Origin: Terrimesophilobacter mesophilus
Lineage (GTDB): Bacteria; Actinomycetota; Actinomycetes; Actinomycetales; Microbacteriaceae
Reading direction: 5' to 3'
Assembly: GCF_014200375.1 (NCBI RefSeq)
Contig: NZ_JACHBP010000001.1
Location: 1-64,000, forward strand
Length of the DNA: 64,000 nucleotides
How positions within the stretch are numbered: position 1 is the stretch's first letter; each line of letters opens with the position of its first letter. The position numbers and the translations under genes were made by a program. The notes under the pieces were generated by a model. It was not told the origin of the DNA. It saw only the letters and a list, made by a program, of their open reading frames with translations, and did no database searches. Below, one piece after another: positions 8,520 through 18,008 of the stretch.

Positions 8520-9023
8520 GTGACTGCTGCACCAGCGCGCGGAGTGCTGTACGTCCACTCATCGCCGAAAGCGCTCTGCCCCCACGTCGAGTGGGCGGCG
8601 GGAGGCGCACTCGATCGCGCCGTCAACTTCAACTGGGACGTCCAGCCCGTGCTCAAGGGCGCCATGCGCGCCGAGTACTACTGGGAAGGCGTCCAGGGGA
8701 CCGGAGCGCGCCTCGCATCCGCCCTGCGCGGCTGGGAGCACCTCCGCTTCGAGGTCACCGAGGATCCGACTCCGGGCAGCGATGGCGGCCGCTGGCTGCA
8801 CACCCCCGACCTCGGCATCTTCTACGCGCAGACCGACACCGTCGGCAACCTCGTGATCCCGGAGGATCGCATCCGGTACGCCATGGAGGTCGCCGGGTCG
8901 GATGCCTTCGAACTGCACCGCGAACTCCGGCTCGCCCTCGGGCAGGCCTGGGACGACGAGCTCGAGGCCTTCCGCCACGCGAGCGACGACAACCAGGTGG
9001 TGTGGCTACACAAGGTCGGCTGA
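8520..9023 (+). CDS. DUF3145 family protein
   Basis: A 167-residue soluble protein restricted to actinobacteria, starting TAAPARGVLYVHSSP and ending VVWLHKVG as in family members of about this length. Features include PHVEWAAGG (about 24-32) and a tryptophan- and glycine-rich middle. Its function is unknown. In Streptomyces a DUF3145 gene lies beside the fabD-fabH-acpP-fabF cluster (from memory), and here it lies one gene away from fabF, so a link with lipid synthesis is possible. The start GTG has GGAG six bases upstream; the frame is open further to 8394, but that part is non-coding in character. Its last 18 bases overlap the convergent reductase gene. Confidence 0.85.
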   Translation: MTAAPARGVLYVHSSPKALCPHVEWAAGGALDRAVNFNWDVQPVLKGAMRAEYYWEGVQGTGARLASALRGWEHLRFEVTEDPTPGSDGGRWLHTPDLGIFYAQTDTVGNLVIPEDRIRYAMEVAGSDAFELHRELRLALGQAWDDELEAFRHASDDNQVVWLHKVG

Positions 9024-9575
9024 GACCCGATACCCCAGGTGCACGAAGCCGCTTGCGAATCGGCGCTCCTCCGCGAGCTCCAGCTTTTGGGTGACCCCCT
9101 CGGGCAGCGCACGCTTCCCGCCGCCGACGAGGATGGGTGCGATGAGCAGGTGCACGTCGTCGACGAGGCCGGCGCGCAGGGCCAGCCCGGCGAGTTCGGC
9201 GCCGCCGATCGACAGGTCGGCATCCGCTTCGGCCTTCCAACGTCGGACGAGCTCGGGGTCGAAGTCCCGCACAAGACGCGTCCGCTCGCTCGATACTGCA
9301 GGGAGGCTCCGCGAGAACACGACCTTCTCGTTGGCGCGCCAGAGCTCGCCGTACTCGAGCACGAAGTCGGGCCCGCCGGCGAGGTTGGCCGGATCCTCCC
9401 AGAACACCATCGTCTCGTAGAGTCGGCGGCCGTAGAGGCAGAGCCCCACGGATCGCTCGAGGTCGTTGGCGAAGCGGTGCACCTCCTCGTCCGGCATGGC
9501 CCAGTCGAAGGAGCCCGCGGCATCCTCGATGTAGCCGTCGAGAGAGCAGATCGCGGTGTAGACGAGGCGTGCCAT
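9006..9575 (-). CDS. Dihydrofolate reductase/RibD C-terminal domain family protein
   Basis: A 189-residue protein of the RibD_C/DHFR fold. Features include the opening strand ARLVYTAICSLDGYIED, then GLCLYGRRLYETMVFW (about 44-59) and DADLSIGGAELAGLAL with the GG nucleotide loop (about 118-133), and LLIAPILVGGGKRALPEG (about 142-159). Members are NAD(P)H-dependent reductases of uncertain substrate; few are true DHFRs. The ATG at 9575 is preferred over a GTG two codons earlier. It overlaps the convergent DUF3145 gene by 18 bases. It lies downstream of fabF on the same strand, 30 bases away, so it may receive readthrough from the fab operon. Confidence 0.85.
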   Translation of the reverse strand: MARLVYTAICSLDGYIEDAAGSFDWAMPDEEVHRFANDLERSVGLCLYGRRLYETMVFWEDPANLAGGPDFVLEYGELWRANEKVVFSRSLPAVSSERTRLVRDFDPELVRRWKAEADADLSIGGAELAGLALRAGLVDDVHLLIAPILVGGGKRALPEGVTQKLELAEERRFASGFVHLGYRVSADLV

Positions 9576-9605
9576 CGCCACACTCTACGCCGTGCCGATG
9601 GCGCG

Positions 9606-10844
9606 CTACACGCTCCGGAACGCCACCACCGCGTTGTGCCCGCCGAACCCGAACGAGTTGCTGATGGCGAGCTGTGGGCCGTCGCCGAGCGGCCGCGGCG
9701 CCGTCACGACGTCGAGCGGGATGGCCGGGTCCTGATCGTCGAGGTTGATCGTCGGCGGAGCCATCCGTTCGTGCACGGCGAGGATCGTGAAGATCGCCTC
9801 GAGCGCGCCGGTTCCGCCGAGCAGGTGACCGGTCGCCGCCTTCGTGGCCGACACCGGGATGTCGTGCAGCCGGTCGCCGAAGATGCGAAGGAGGGCATGG
9901 TACTCGGCGATGTCGCCGACCGGGGTGCTCGTGGCGTGCGCGTTGATGTGGGTGACATCCTCGATGGAGCCGCCGGCGTGTTCGACAGCCATGCGCATGG
10001 CGCGGGCGGCCGCATTGCCGTCCGGGTCCGGCGCCGTGATGTGGTACGCGTCGCTCGTCACCGATCCTCCGGCCAGCTCGGCGTAGATCCTCGCTCCTCG
10101 GGCGAGCGCGTGCTCCTCGGTCTCGAGCACGATCGAGCCTGCACCCTCGCCCAGCACGAAACCGTCTCGGTTGAGGTCGTAGGGGCGGGATGCCGCCGCC
10201 GGGTCGTCATTCCGCTTGGAGAGCGCCTGCATGGCTGCGAACGCCGCGATGGGCAGCGGGTGGATCGCCGCCTCGGCTCCGCCCGCGATGATGACGTCGG
10301 CGAGGCCGGCCTGAAGGTGGTCGTAGGCGTTGGTGATCGACTCCGTGCCGGATGCGCAGGCCGAGACCACCGTCCGTGCTCCGCCGCGTGCGGACAGGTC
10401 CATGCTGATGGCCGCGGCGGGCCCGTTGGGCATGAGCATCGGAACCGTCATCGGAAGGACGCGACGGGGGCCGCGCTCACGCAGGGTCTCCCAAGCGTCG
10501 ACAAGGGTCCAGATGCCGCCGATTCCCGTGGCGTAGTCGACGGCGATGCGCAGCGGGTCGATGTCGGGGGAGCCGGCATCCGCCCAGGCTTCGCGCGCGG
10601 AGATGAGGGCGTGCTGGCTCGAAGGGTCGAGTCGCTTCGTCTCGACGCGCTCGAGCACGTCGGCGGGCGCCACCTTCGCCTGGGCGGCGAACGTCACCGG
10701 AAGCTCGTACTGCTCCACCCAGTCGGCCTCAATGGTGCGCACGCCGGATTCGCCCGCGAGAAGGGCGTTCCAGGAGTCGCGGGCGGTGCCACCGAGCGGG
10801 GAGCTCGCACCGATACCGGTGACCACGATCTTCTTGAGCGTCAT
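9606..10844 (-). CDS. fabF: 3-oxoacyl-ACP synthase II, FabF
   Basis: A 412-residue KAS II that condenses malonyl-ACP with a growing acyl-ACP in type II fatty acid synthesis. The catalytic triad is intact: Cys163 in VVSACASGTES, His303 in NAHATSTPVGD and His340 in KAATGHLLGG. The C-terminal glycine loop NSFGFGGHN is present. It is the last gene of fabD-fabH-acpP-fabF, separated from acpP by 91 bases containing a stem-loop. One fabF/acpP pair in this order is typical of actinobacteria that use a dissociated system. Confidence 0.97.
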   Translation of the reverse strand: MTLKKIVVTGIGASSPLGGTARDSWNALLAGESGVRTIEADWVEQYELPVTFAAQAKVAPADVLERVETKRLDPSSQHALISAREAWADAGSPDIDPLRIAVDYATGIGGIWTLVDAWETLRERGPRRVLPMTVPMLMPNGPAAAISMDLSARGGARTVVSACASGTESITNAYDHLQAGLADVIIAGGAEAAIHPLPIAAFAAMQALSKRNDDPAAASRPYDLNRDGFVLGEGAGSIVLETEEHALARGARIYAELAGGSVTSDAYHITAPDPDGNAAARAMRMAVEHAGGSIEDVTHINAHATSTPVGDIAEYHALLRIFGDRLHDIPVSATKAATGHLLGGTGALEAIFTILAVHERMAPPTINLDDQDPAIPLDVVTAPRPLGDGPQLAISNSFGFGGHNAVVAFRSV

Positions 10845-10887
10845 TGGGGCATCCTTACTGCTGTTCTCTGCTCACACACTGCGCACG

Positions 10888-10925
10888 CTCTCGGCCGCCC
10901 GCATTCTCATCCGGACGGCCGAGAG
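10888..10925 (-). promoter_or_regulatory. Stem-loop between acpP and fabF (possible attenuator)
   Basis: CTCTCGGCCG at 10888-10897 and CGGCCGAGAG at 10916-10925 form a perfect 10-bp stem with an 18-base loop. It lies ten bases after the acpP stop in the direction of transcription, without a T-run. A structure here could end part of the transcripts or protect the 3' end of the acpP segment, giving more ACP than condensing enzyme. That role is inferred. Confidence 0.5.
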
Positions 10926-10935
10926 AGGGACAACA

Positions 10936-11184
10936 CTAGTTCTGGGCGTTGACGATGAAGCTCACGGCGTCGCCGACGGTCTTCAGGTTCTTGACCTCGT
11001 CATCCGGGATCTTCACGTCGAACTTCTCCTCGGCGTTGACCACAATGGTCATCATCGAGATCGAGTCGATGTCGAGATCGTCGGTGAACGACTTGTCCAG
11101 CTCGACCGTGTCAGTCGCGATGCCGGTTTCGTCGTTGATGAGCTCGGCGAGGCCGGCCAGAACTTCTTCGGTGGACAATGCCAT
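10936..11184 (-). CDS. acpP: Acyl carrier protein
   Basis: An 82-residue acidic carrier protein with the four-helix ACP layout. The phosphopantetheine serine is Ser41 in DLDIDSISMM, a variant of the usual DSL motif with isoleucine after serine. Many acidic residues follow on helix II (EEKFDVKIPDDE). The ATG at 11184 has AAGGAG ten bases upstream; a longer frame to 11220 is rejected. It lies 38 bases after fabH in the fab operon and is followed by a stem-loop, which fits a need for high ACP levels. Confidence 0.97.
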   Translation of the reverse strand: MALSTEEVLAGLAELINDETGIATDTVELDKSFTDDLDIDSISMMTIVVNAEEKFDVKIPDDEVKNLKTVGDAVSFIVNAQN

Positions 11185-11222
11185 TGTTAATCTCCTTGGG
11201 GTATTGATGACCGGGGACAAGT

Positions 11223-12227
11223 TTAGGGCAGGACGACGACCTGTGCCCCATAGACGAGCCCGGCGCCGAATCCGATCTGGAGAGCGAGCCCACCGGAGAG
11301 CTCAGGATGCTCCTGGAGCAGTCGGTGGGTGGCGAGCGGGATGGACGCCGCAGAGGTGTTGCCCGTCGTGGCGATGTCCCGGGCGATGACGACGGACTCC
11401 GGCAGCTTCAACTGCTTGGCGAACTCGTCGATGATGCGCATGTTCGCCTGGTGGGGGATGAACGCGGCGAGGTCGTCGGCGGTGATGCCGGCATCCGCGA
11501 GCGCCTTTTTGGCGACCTTGGCCATGTCCCAGACGGCCCAGCGGAACACGGTCTGGCCGTCCTGGCGAAGTGTCGGCCAGTTCGCGTCGCCCTCCCGGTA
11601 GTCGATGAGGGTCGCGTTCATGCCGACGGCGGATGCTTTGGATCCGTCCGAACCCCACACCGCCGGCGAGATGCCGGGGAAGTCACTCGGACCGACGACG
11701 ACCGCGCCGGCGCCGTCCCCGAGCAGGAAGGAGATCGAGCGATCGGTGGGATCGACGACATCCGACAACTTCTCCGCACCGATGACGAGGGCGTAGTGGG
11801 CGGCACCGGAACGGATGAGGGCGTCCGCCTGGGTGAGCGCGTAGGAGTATCCGGCGCACGCTGCGTTCGCGTCGTAGGCAGCAGCAGGGTTCGCTCCCAC
11901 ACGATCGGCGACGACGGCCGCCATCGACGGGGTCTGCTGCACGTTGCTGATGGTGGCGATGATGACGAGATCGATGTCGGCGGCATCGACGCCGGAGACC
12001 GCGATGGCCTCCTTCGCAGCCTCTGTCGCCAGGTCGACGGCGAGTAGGCCGGTGGATGCACGGGTGCGTGTGACGATGCCCGTGCGCTGCTGGATCCACT
12101 CATCGCTCGAATCGATCGGCCCGATGAGGTCGTCATTCGGCACGATGCGGTCGCCGCGCGCGGCCCCGAATCCGTACAGGCGCGTGTACTTCGCCCCGGT
12201 GGACTGCTTCAGTTTCGGAGTGCTCAT
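11223..12227 (-). CDS. fabH: 3-oxoacyl-ACP synthase III, FabH
   Basis: A 334-residue KAS III that starts fatty acid synthesis by condensing an acyl-CoA primer with malonyl-ACP. The triad is present: Cys124 in AACAGYSYAL, His259 in FIPHQANMRI and Asn290 in TTGNTSAAS. Branched-chain primers are usual in this bacterial group, but the primer preference cannot be read here. The start codon overlaps the fabD stop as ATGA, showing translational coupling. Confidence 0.97.
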   Translation of the reverse strand: MSTPKLKQSTGAKYTRLYGFGAARGDRIVPNDDLIGPIDSSDEWIQQRTGIVTRTRASTGLLAVDLATEAAKEAIAVSGVDAADIDLVIIATISNVQQTPSMAAVVADRVGANPAAAYDANAACAGYSYALTQADALIRSGAAHYALVIGAEKLSDVVDPTDRSISFLLGDGAGAVVVGPSDFPGISPAVWGSDGSKASAVGMNATLIDYREGDANWPTLRQDGQTVFRWAVWDMAKVAKKALADAGITADDLAAFIPHQANMRIIDEFAKQLKLPESVVIARDIATTGNTSAASIPLATHRLLQEHPELSGGLALQIGFGAGLVYGAQVVVLP

Positions 12228-13138
12228 GAGTTCTCAATCATCTCGATGGCCGACTGGATGTCTTCTGGAGTCTTCACGGCGACCGAGGGCACTCCCTTGA
12301 GCCCTCGTTTCGCGAGCCCCACGAGTGCGCCGGCAGGGGCCACCTCGACGACGCCGGTCACGCCGGCCTCCGCGAAGGATTCCATGCAGCGGTCCCAGCG
12401 CACCGGGGAGGAGACCTGCCCGACGAGAAGGTCGAGGTATTCGCTTCCGCTCGAGACCCGATGCCCGTCCCGGTTCGTCCAGATCGGCAGGGTCGGTGAG
12501 GCAGCGGAGAGACCGGATGCCGCGGCCTCCAGCCGCTCGACGGCGGGTGCCATGTAGCGGGTGTGGAATGCTCCGGCGACCTGGAGCGGGATGACGCGGG
12601 CCCCCGCGGGAGGGGTCTCCCTGAGCTTCTCCAGGGCGTCGAGCGCACCCGCGACGACGATCTGCCCTCCGCCATTGAAGTTGGCCGGTTCGAGCCCGAG
12701 GTCGTGGAGTGCGGAGAGCAGCTCCGTCTCATCGGCGCCGATGACGGCGCTCATGCCGGTGGGGGTCAGGGCTGCGGCATCCGCCATCGCGCGTCCGCGC
12801 TCCGCGACGAGCGACATGGCCTCGGTCTCGGTCAGGATGCCGGCGGCGGCAGCCGCGGTGAGCTCGCCCACGGAATGGCCTGCGATGCCGCCGATCTGGT
12901 CGCGGCGACCCTGCAGGAGCACATAGAGGGTCAGAAGTCCGGCCGCGACGATGAGCGGCTGGGCGACCTTCGTGTCGCGGATGGTGTCGGCGTCGGAGAC
13001 GGTTCCGTGGGTGGCGAGATCGATGCCGGCCGCATCCGAGTACCCTGCCAGCCGTTCCTCGAGGCCGGGGACTTCGAGCCACGGGGTGAGGAATCCGGGA
13101 GTTTGAGACCCCTGACCGGGGCAGACGACGACGATCAC
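12224..13138 (-). CDS. fabD: Malonyl-CoA:ACP transacylase, FabD
   Basis: A 304-residue enzyme that moves malonyl from CoA to ACP. It starts IVVVCPGQGSQTPGF, with Ser89 in the nucleophile elbow IAGHSVGELTA and the partner histidine His192 in GAFHTRYM. The substrate-binding Q in GQGSQ is present. The start is taken as GTG 13138, which puts the conserved PGQGSQ at the usual distance from the N-terminus; the frame is open 18 codons further but these are unlike the family. It is the first fab gene, 129 bases after fasR, where a promoter is expected. Confidence 0.95.
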   Translation of the reverse strand: MIVVVCPGQGSQTPGFLTPWLEVPGLEERLAGYSDAAGIDLATHGTVSDADTIRDTKVAQPLIVAAGLLTLYVLLQGRRDQIGGIAGHSVGELTAAAAAGILTETEAMSLVAERGRAMADAAALTPTGMSAVIGADETELLSALHDLGLEPANFNGGGQIVVAGALDALEKLRETPPAGARVIPLQVAGAFHTRYMAPAVERLEAAASGLSAASPTLPIWTNRDGHRVSSGSEYLDLLVGQVSSPVRWDRCMESFAEAGVTGVVEVAPAGALVGLAKRGLKGVPSVAVKTPEDIQSAIEMIENS

Positions 13139-13170
13139 TTCTCTAGTCTTCCAATCCTCGGCGCGTTTGC

Positions 13171-13199
13171 ACTGTGACAACTCCACCAACAATAGTCAA
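13171..13199 (-). promoter_or_regulatory. Possible fabD promoter
   Basis: On the minus strand TTGACT (13194-13199) is a good -35 element. At 17 bases from it lies CACAGT (13171-13176), a weak -10, 33 bases before the fabD start. The segment 13160-13225 is AT-richer than its surroundings and contains CCAAC and GTTGG as inverted arms, so it may also hold the FasR binding site. The assignment rests on sequence appearance only. Confidence 0.35.
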
Positions 13200-13267
13200 G
13201 ACCTTTGTCGGTTGGCGCAGCCATCGCCCGGCCACAGCGGATTCGGCGGGATGGACGCAGCGACGAG

Positions 13268-14479
13268 TCAGCGGCGCCGAGTCGAGCCGTCGGGTTCGGC
13301 GATGGAGCCGATGATGAGCGCCGACTGCAGGATGAGCGACTCCCGCGCACCCGTGGCGTCGTAGCCGATGACCTCCGAGACGCGCTTCAACCGGTACCGG
13401 ACGGTGTTCGGATGCACGAAGAGTTCGCGCGCTGTCGCCTCGAGCGAGCGGCCGTTGTCGAGGTAGGCCCACAGGGTCGTCAGCAGTTCGCTCGCGTGGG
13501 CCTGCAGCGGGCGGTAGATGCGGTTGGTGAGAGTGGAGCGTGCGAGCGGGTCGCCGGCGAGGGCGCGCTCCGGCAGCAGGTCATCGGCGAGCGCGGGCCG
13601 CGGAGCGTTGCGCCACGATCGGGCGACGGCGAACCCCGCAAGGGCCGCCTTGGCGCTGCGATTCGCGTCGACAAGGGTGGGGACCTCGTGGCCGAGCACG
13701 AGATAGCCCTCACCGAAACCGGGCTCGAGTGCGTTCGCGATCTCCAGGAAGGCGAGCGGTGGTTCCGAGTGGTCATCCTCGCCGCTGGGGGCGGGTAGCG
13801 CCCGGCCGATCACGAGGACGAGGCGCGAACCCTGCACCCCGATGAGCACGTCCGCGTCGAGGTGGCGGGCGGTGCGCCGCAGCATGTCGACATCCAGTTG
13901 CTTGGGCGCGGTGCCGACGAGCACGGACACCTCGCCGTGCCCGTGCCAGCCGAGTGCGGCGATCCGGCTCGGCAGCTCGTCGTCGTACTCTCCGCTCAGG
14001 ATGCTGTCGACGACGAGCGCTTCGAGCCTCGCGTCCCAGAGCCCTCTGGCCTCTGCCGCGCGCGCATAGACATCGGCCGCACCGAACGCGATCTCTCGCG
14101 AATACAGCAGGATGGCTTCGCGCAGCGACTCGTCGCGCCCCTTGACGCGGTCCTCGACGACCTCGACCGTGACCTTGATGAGCTGGAGGGTCTGCGTGAG
14201 GCTCACCGAGCGCAGGAGCTCGCGGGGTGCGACTCCGAAGACATCCGCGGCGACCCAGGGGGTCGAGGTCGGGTCGTCGTACCACTGGATGAACGAGGTG
14301 ATGCCGGCCTGGGCGACCATGCCGACGGCCGAGCGGCGCCCGGGTGGCATTTCCCGATACCACGGGAGAGTGTCCTCGAGTCGCTTGAGCGTCGCCGTCG
14401 CGAACTCGCCGGACACCGTCTTCAGCCACGCGAGCGTCTGAGCCTTCGTCTTCGGCGCGGGTGTTGAGGCGGTGGGCAT
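13268..14479 (-). CDS. fasR: FasR-type PucR-like transcriptional regulator of fatty acid synthesis
   Basis: A 403-residue regulator with a C-terminal PucR-type helix-turn-helix, ARELFVHPNTVRYRLKRV at about 355-372, and a central GGDEF-like/CdaR region. In Streptomyces and mycobacteria the regulator encoded just upstream of fabD activates the fab operon in response to acyl-CoA; gene position and domain pattern are the same here. The start lies 13 bases after aceE on the same strand, so it is probably cotranscribed with aceE, and the fab genes follow after 129 bases. The binding site is not identified. Confidence 0.85.
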   Translation of the reverse strand: MPTASTPAPKTKAQTLAWLKTVSGEFATATLKRLEDTLPWYREMPPGRRSAVGMVAQAGITSFIQWYDDPTSTPWVAADVFGVAPRELLRSVSLTQTLQLIKVTVEVVEDRVKGRDESLREAILLYSREIAFGAADVYARAAEARGLWDARLEALVVDSILSGEYDDELPSRIAALGWHGHGEVSVLVGTAPKQLDVDMLRRTARHLDADVLIGVQGSRLVLVIGRALPAPSGEDDHSEPPLAFLEIANALEPGFGEGYLVLGHEVPTLVDANRSAKAALAGFAVARSWRNAPRPALADDLLPERALAGDPLARSTLTNRIYRPLQAHASELLTTLWAYLDNGRSLEATARELFVHPNTVRYRLKRVSEVIGYDATGARESLILQSALIIGSIAEPDGSTRRR

Positions 14480-14492
14480 CGGTGTCGGCCGA

Positions 14493-17219
14493 TCAGCTCT
14501 CGCCGCCGGCGCTGCCCGTCGTTCCGGCCGTCACATCGTGAAGCGCGTACTTGTCGATGGCCTGTTGCGCGAGGGCCGGGTCGAGCCGTCCCTGCCGCGC
14601 GAGCGCCTCGAGCGTGCGCACGACGATGGACGGCCCGTCGATCTTGAAGAATCGGCGGGCGGCGGCGCGCGTGTCCGAGAACCCGTAGTCGTCGGCTCCG
14701 AGCGTCGCGAAGTCGCCGGGCACGTAGCGGCGGATCTGGTCCGGCACGGCGTGCATGTAATCGCTCACCGCCACGAAGGGCCCCTCCGCTCCCGTGAGCT
14801 TCTGCGTGATGTACGGCATCCGCCCGCCCTCGTTCGGATGCAGGAAGTTCCACTCGTCCGCCTCGAGGCCCTCGCGGCGCAGCTCCGTCCACGACGTGAC
14901 CGACCAGACATCCGCGGCGACGCCCCAGTCGCGGGCGAGCAGGTCCTGCGCTTCGAGGATCCACGGCACGGCGACGCCGGAGGCGAGCAGCTGCGCGCGC
15001 GGACCGCCGGCATCCGACCTCTTCAGCAGGTAGATGCCCTTCAGCAGCCCCTCGAGATCGAGGTGCTCCGGCTCGGCGGGCTGCACGAGCGGCTCGTTGT
15101 AGATCGTGATGTAGTACATGACATCGGGGTGCGGATGCTGCCCGCCATACATGCGCTCGAGGCCCGCCTTGACGATGTGGCCGAGCTCGTAGCCGTACGC
15201 AGGGTCGTAGGAGACCACGGACGGGTTCGTGGATGCGAGCAGGTGCGAGTGGCCGTCCGCGTGCTGCAGTCCTTCGCCGGTGAGCGTCGTACGACCCGCT
15301 GTCGCCCCCATGATGAAACCACGCGCCATCTGGTCGCCGGCCGCCCACATGCTGTCGCCCGTGCGCTGGAAGCCGAACATCGAGTAGAAGACGTAGATCG
15401 GGATGAGCGGCTCGCCGTGGGTCGCGTAGGAGCTTCCGACGGCGGTGAAGGCCGAGAACGCGCCGGCCTCGTTGATTCCGACGTGCAGGATCTGGCCCTG
15501 CTCGCTCTCCTTGTATGCGAGCAGCTGGTCGCGGTCGACCGAGGTGTAGTGCATCCCGTTGGGGTTGTAGATCTTCGCGGTGGGGAAGTACGCGTCCATA
15601 CCGAACGTGCGCGCCTCATCGGGGATGATCGGGACGATGCGGTGCCCGAAGTCCGGCGATTTCAGGAGATCCTTGAGCAGGCGGGCGAAGGCCATGGTGG
15701 TCGCGATCTCCTGCTTGCCGGAGCCGCGGCGGGCGACCTCGTATGCGCTGTCGTCCGGGAGGGAGAGCGGCGTGTACTTGACGCGGCGCTCGGGAACGAA
15801 GCCGCCGAGGGCGCGACGGCGCTCGAGCAGGTACTGAATGGCGGGGTCGTCTTCGCCCGGGTGGTAGAACGGCGGAAGATACGGGTTCTCCTCGAGCACG
15901 GCATCCGTGATCGGGATCTGCATCGCGTCGCGGAAGTCCTTGAGGTTGTCGAGGGTGAGCTTCTTCATCTGGTGGGTCGCGTTGCGCCCCTCGAATGACG
16001 GGCCGAGCCCGTAGCCCTTGATGGTCTTGGCGAGGATGACGGTCGGCTGACCCTTGTGCTCCGTCGCCGACTTGAAAGCGGCGTAGACCTTGCGGTAGTC
16101 GTGGCCGCCGCGCTTGAGCTTCCACAACTGGTCGTCGGTGTAGTCCTTGACCATCTCGGCGACGCGCGGGTCACGACCGAAGAAGTTCTCGCGAACGTAC
16201 GCGCCGCTCTCCGCCTTGTAGGTCTGATAGTCGCCATCCGGCGTCTGGTTCATGAGGTTGACGAGTGCGCCCTCGGTGTCCTTCGCGAGCAGCGCATCCC
16301 ATTCCCTGCCCCAGATGACCTTGATCACGTTCCAGCCGGCGCCGCGGAAGAAGCTCTCGAGCTCCTGGATGATCTTGCCGTTGCCGCGCACCGGGCCGTC
16401 GAGCCGCTGCAGGTTGCAGTTGATGACGAAGGTCAGATTGTCGAGGTTGTGGTTGGCGGCCCACTGCAGTGCTCCTCGGCTCTCGACCTCGTCCATCTCG
16501 CCGTCGCCGAGGAAGGCCCAGACGTGGCTGTCGGAAAGATCTTTGATGCCGCGATTGGTGAGGTAGCGGTTCGTCTCCGCTTGCCAGATCGCATTGAGCG
16601 GTCCCAGTCCCATCGAGACGGTCGGGAACTCCCAGAAGTCGGGCATGAGGTGCGGATGCGGGTACGAGCTCAGTCCGTTCGGGGCCTTCGACTTCTCCTG
16701 GCGGAACCCGTCGAGCTGCGTTTCACTGATGCGCCCCTCGAGGAACGCGCGCGCATACATACCGGGGGATGCGTGGCCCTGGTAGAAGATCTGGTCGGCG
16801 CCGCCGGGGTTGTCGTGGCCGTGGAAGAAGTGATTGTGGCCGACCTCGTAGAGTGCGGCGGAGGAGGCGTAGGTGGAGATGTGCCCTCCGACGGCGATGC
16901 CAGGGCGCTGGGCGCGGTGCACCGTGATGGCGGCGTTCCAACGCAGCCAGGCGCGGTACTTGCGCTCGATCTCCTCGTCGCCGGGGAACTCGGGCTCATT
17001 CTCCGGAGCGATCGTGTTGATGTAGTCGGTCGTCGGCACCATGGGCACGCCGAGCTGGAGTTCCTTGGAGCGCTTGAGCAGGCTCAGCATGATGTCTCGG
17101 GCGCGCTCGCGACCGTGCGCCGCGACGATCCCGTCGAGCGACTCCTGCCACTCTGCGGTCTCCTCAGGGTCTGAGTCGATGTGGTTCATCGAGTAGGGAT
17201 CCTGGTCGTTGACAGTCAC
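14493..17219 (-). CDS. aceE: Pyruvate dehydrogenase E1 component, homodimeric type
   Basis: A 908-residue thiamine diphosphate enzyme that decarboxylates pyruvate and passes the acetyl group to the E2 lipoyl domain. The TPP motif is seen as GDGEMDE followed by an asparagine ([11 protein letters not shown]), with GHISTYASS and GHNHFFHG as conserved histidine segments. The length fits the AceE family (about 890-920). The GTG at 17219 has an AGG six bases upstream; the frame extends 31 codons further but reads as non-coding. Its E2 and E3 partners are probably the products of sucB and lpd at 38.9-41.9 kb. It leads directly into fasR. Confidence 0.97.
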   Translation of the reverse strand: MTVNDQDPYSMNHIDSDPEETAEWQESLDGIVAAHGRERARDIMLSLLKRSKELQLGVPMVPTTDYINTIAPENEPEFPGDEEIERKYRAWLRWNAAITVHRAQRPGIAVGGHISTYASSAALYEVGHNHFFHGHDNPGGADQIFYQGHASPGMYARAFLEGRISETQLDGFRQEKSKAPNGLSSYPHPHLMPDFWEFPTVSMGLGPLNAIWQAETNRYLTNRGIKDLSDSHVWAFLGDGEMDEVESRGALQWAANHNLDNLTFVINCNLQRLDGPVRGNGKIIQELESFFRGAGWNVIKVIWGREWDALLAKDTEGALVNLMNQTPDGDYQTYKAESGAYVRENFFGRDPRVAEMVKDYTDDQLWKLKRGGHDYRKVYAAFKSATEHKGQPTVILAKTIKGYGLGPSFEGRNATHQMKKLTLDNLKDFRDAMQIPITDAVLEENPYLPPFYHPGEDDPAIQYLLERRRALGGFVPERRVKYTPLSLPDDSAYEVARRGSGKQEIATTMAFARLLKDLLKSPDFGHRIVPIIPDEARTFGMDAYFPTAKIYNPNGMHYTSVDRDQLLAYKESEQGQILHVGINEAGAFSAFTAVGSSYATHGEPLIPIYVFYSMFGFQRTGDSMWAAGDQMARGFIMGATAGRTTLTGEGLQHADGHSHLLASTNPSVVSYDPAYGYELGHIVKAGLERMYGGQHPHPDVMYYITIYNEPLVQPAEPEHLDLEGLLKGIYLLKRSDAGGPRAQLLASGVAVPWILEAQDLLARDWGVAADVWSVTSWTELRREGLEADEWNFLHPNEGGRMPYITQKLTGAEGPFVAVSDYMHAVPDQIRRYVPGDFATLGADDYGFSDTRAAARRFFKIDGPSIVVRTLEALARQGRLDPALAQQAIDKYALHDVTAGTTGSAGGES

Positions 17220-17350
17220 GGTTGACCTCGCATGGTTCGTGTCCGACGCGGTGTTCGCATCGATCTCTGTGGCCAGCGCGCCGCTACGGACGGGTTTCGA
17301 CCTGAGGGGCACGGATGCTGGGGCACGCCAATTCTAGTGAGTCCAGCTTG

Positions 17351-17791
17351 TCATGATTTCGCGGCAGGCGGCCCACCCTGGGCGTCCGCCGAGGCGCGCA
17401 GGAGCTCACGGAGTTCCTCGATGATGACGAGTTGCCTGCGGTTGATCTCCATGAGCTGCTCGATGTCGGCCTTTGCGGCGAGGTTCGTGTCGTAGTCGTG
17501 CTGCGCGAGGGCCGCGGCGATCGCATCCTGCCTCTTCGCTGCGATGAGCAGGATGGCGCCCTGCAAACCCGCGAGCATGCTCAGGAACAGGTTGAGAAGG
17601 ATGAACGGGTACGGGTCCCACCTGGCGACGACGAGCAGGGTATTCAGGATCGCCCAGACGATCATGAACAGGACGAACAGGCCGACGAATATCCAGCTGC
17701 CCATGCCATTGCGCATGATGTCGGCCGCGCGCTGCCCTGCGCTCAGGCTCGCCTTCTGTTTCTGGTGCCAGGTGAGGTTCTTCTCGCTCAT
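17351..17791 (-). CDS. DUF1003 family membrane protein
   Basis: A 146-residue protein with the DUF1003 signature DPYPFILLNLFLSMLAG (about 61-77) and then AAKRQD. Two transmembrane helices lie at about 30-55 and 63-84, followed by a charged coiled-coil-like tail. Function is unknown. The start ATG at 17791 is chosen because the 14 upstream codons of the same frame are atypical. It is on the same strand as aceE, 131 bases upstream of it; a TAGAAT at 17331-17336 on the minus strand could be the -10 of an aceE promoter. Confidence 0.9.
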   Translation of the reverse strand: MSEKNLTWHQKQKASLSAGQRAADIMRNGMGSWIFVGLFVLFMIVWAILNTLLVVARWDPYPFILLNLFLSMLAGLQGAILLIAAKRQDAIAAALAQHDYDTNLAAKADIEQLMEINRRQLVIIEELRELLRASADAQGGPPAAKS

Positions 17792-17860
17792 GCGGTCAGT
17801 GTACGACCGGGTGGTGGTGCTGGCCGGTAACATGGAGCGTTGATCCCGCTCGCGGGATGC

Positions 17861-17933
17861 GGGCCTTTAGCTCAGCTGGTAGAGCGCCACGTTTACACCG
17901 TGGATGTCGTCGGTTCGATCCCGGCAGGGCCCA
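17861..17933 (+). tRNA. tRNA-Val (anticodon TAC)
   Basis: A 73-base tRNA with acceptor arms GGGCCTT and AGGGCCC (one G-T pair), D-arm TAGCTCAGCTGGTAGAGC, anticodon stem CCACG/CGTGG around loop TTTACAC (anticodon TAC, reading GUA), and T-arm GTCGG-TTCGATC-CCGGC. Discriminator base is A, and the CCA end is not encoded. It reads GUA and possibly other valine codons by wobble. Confidence 0.97.
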
Positions 17934-18008
17934 CTCTGCATTTTCACCAGTTCTGCCGACTCGGCACGCCGCAGTGGCGCAGGACAGGTGGGGCCGTATC
18001 ATTTGGCC

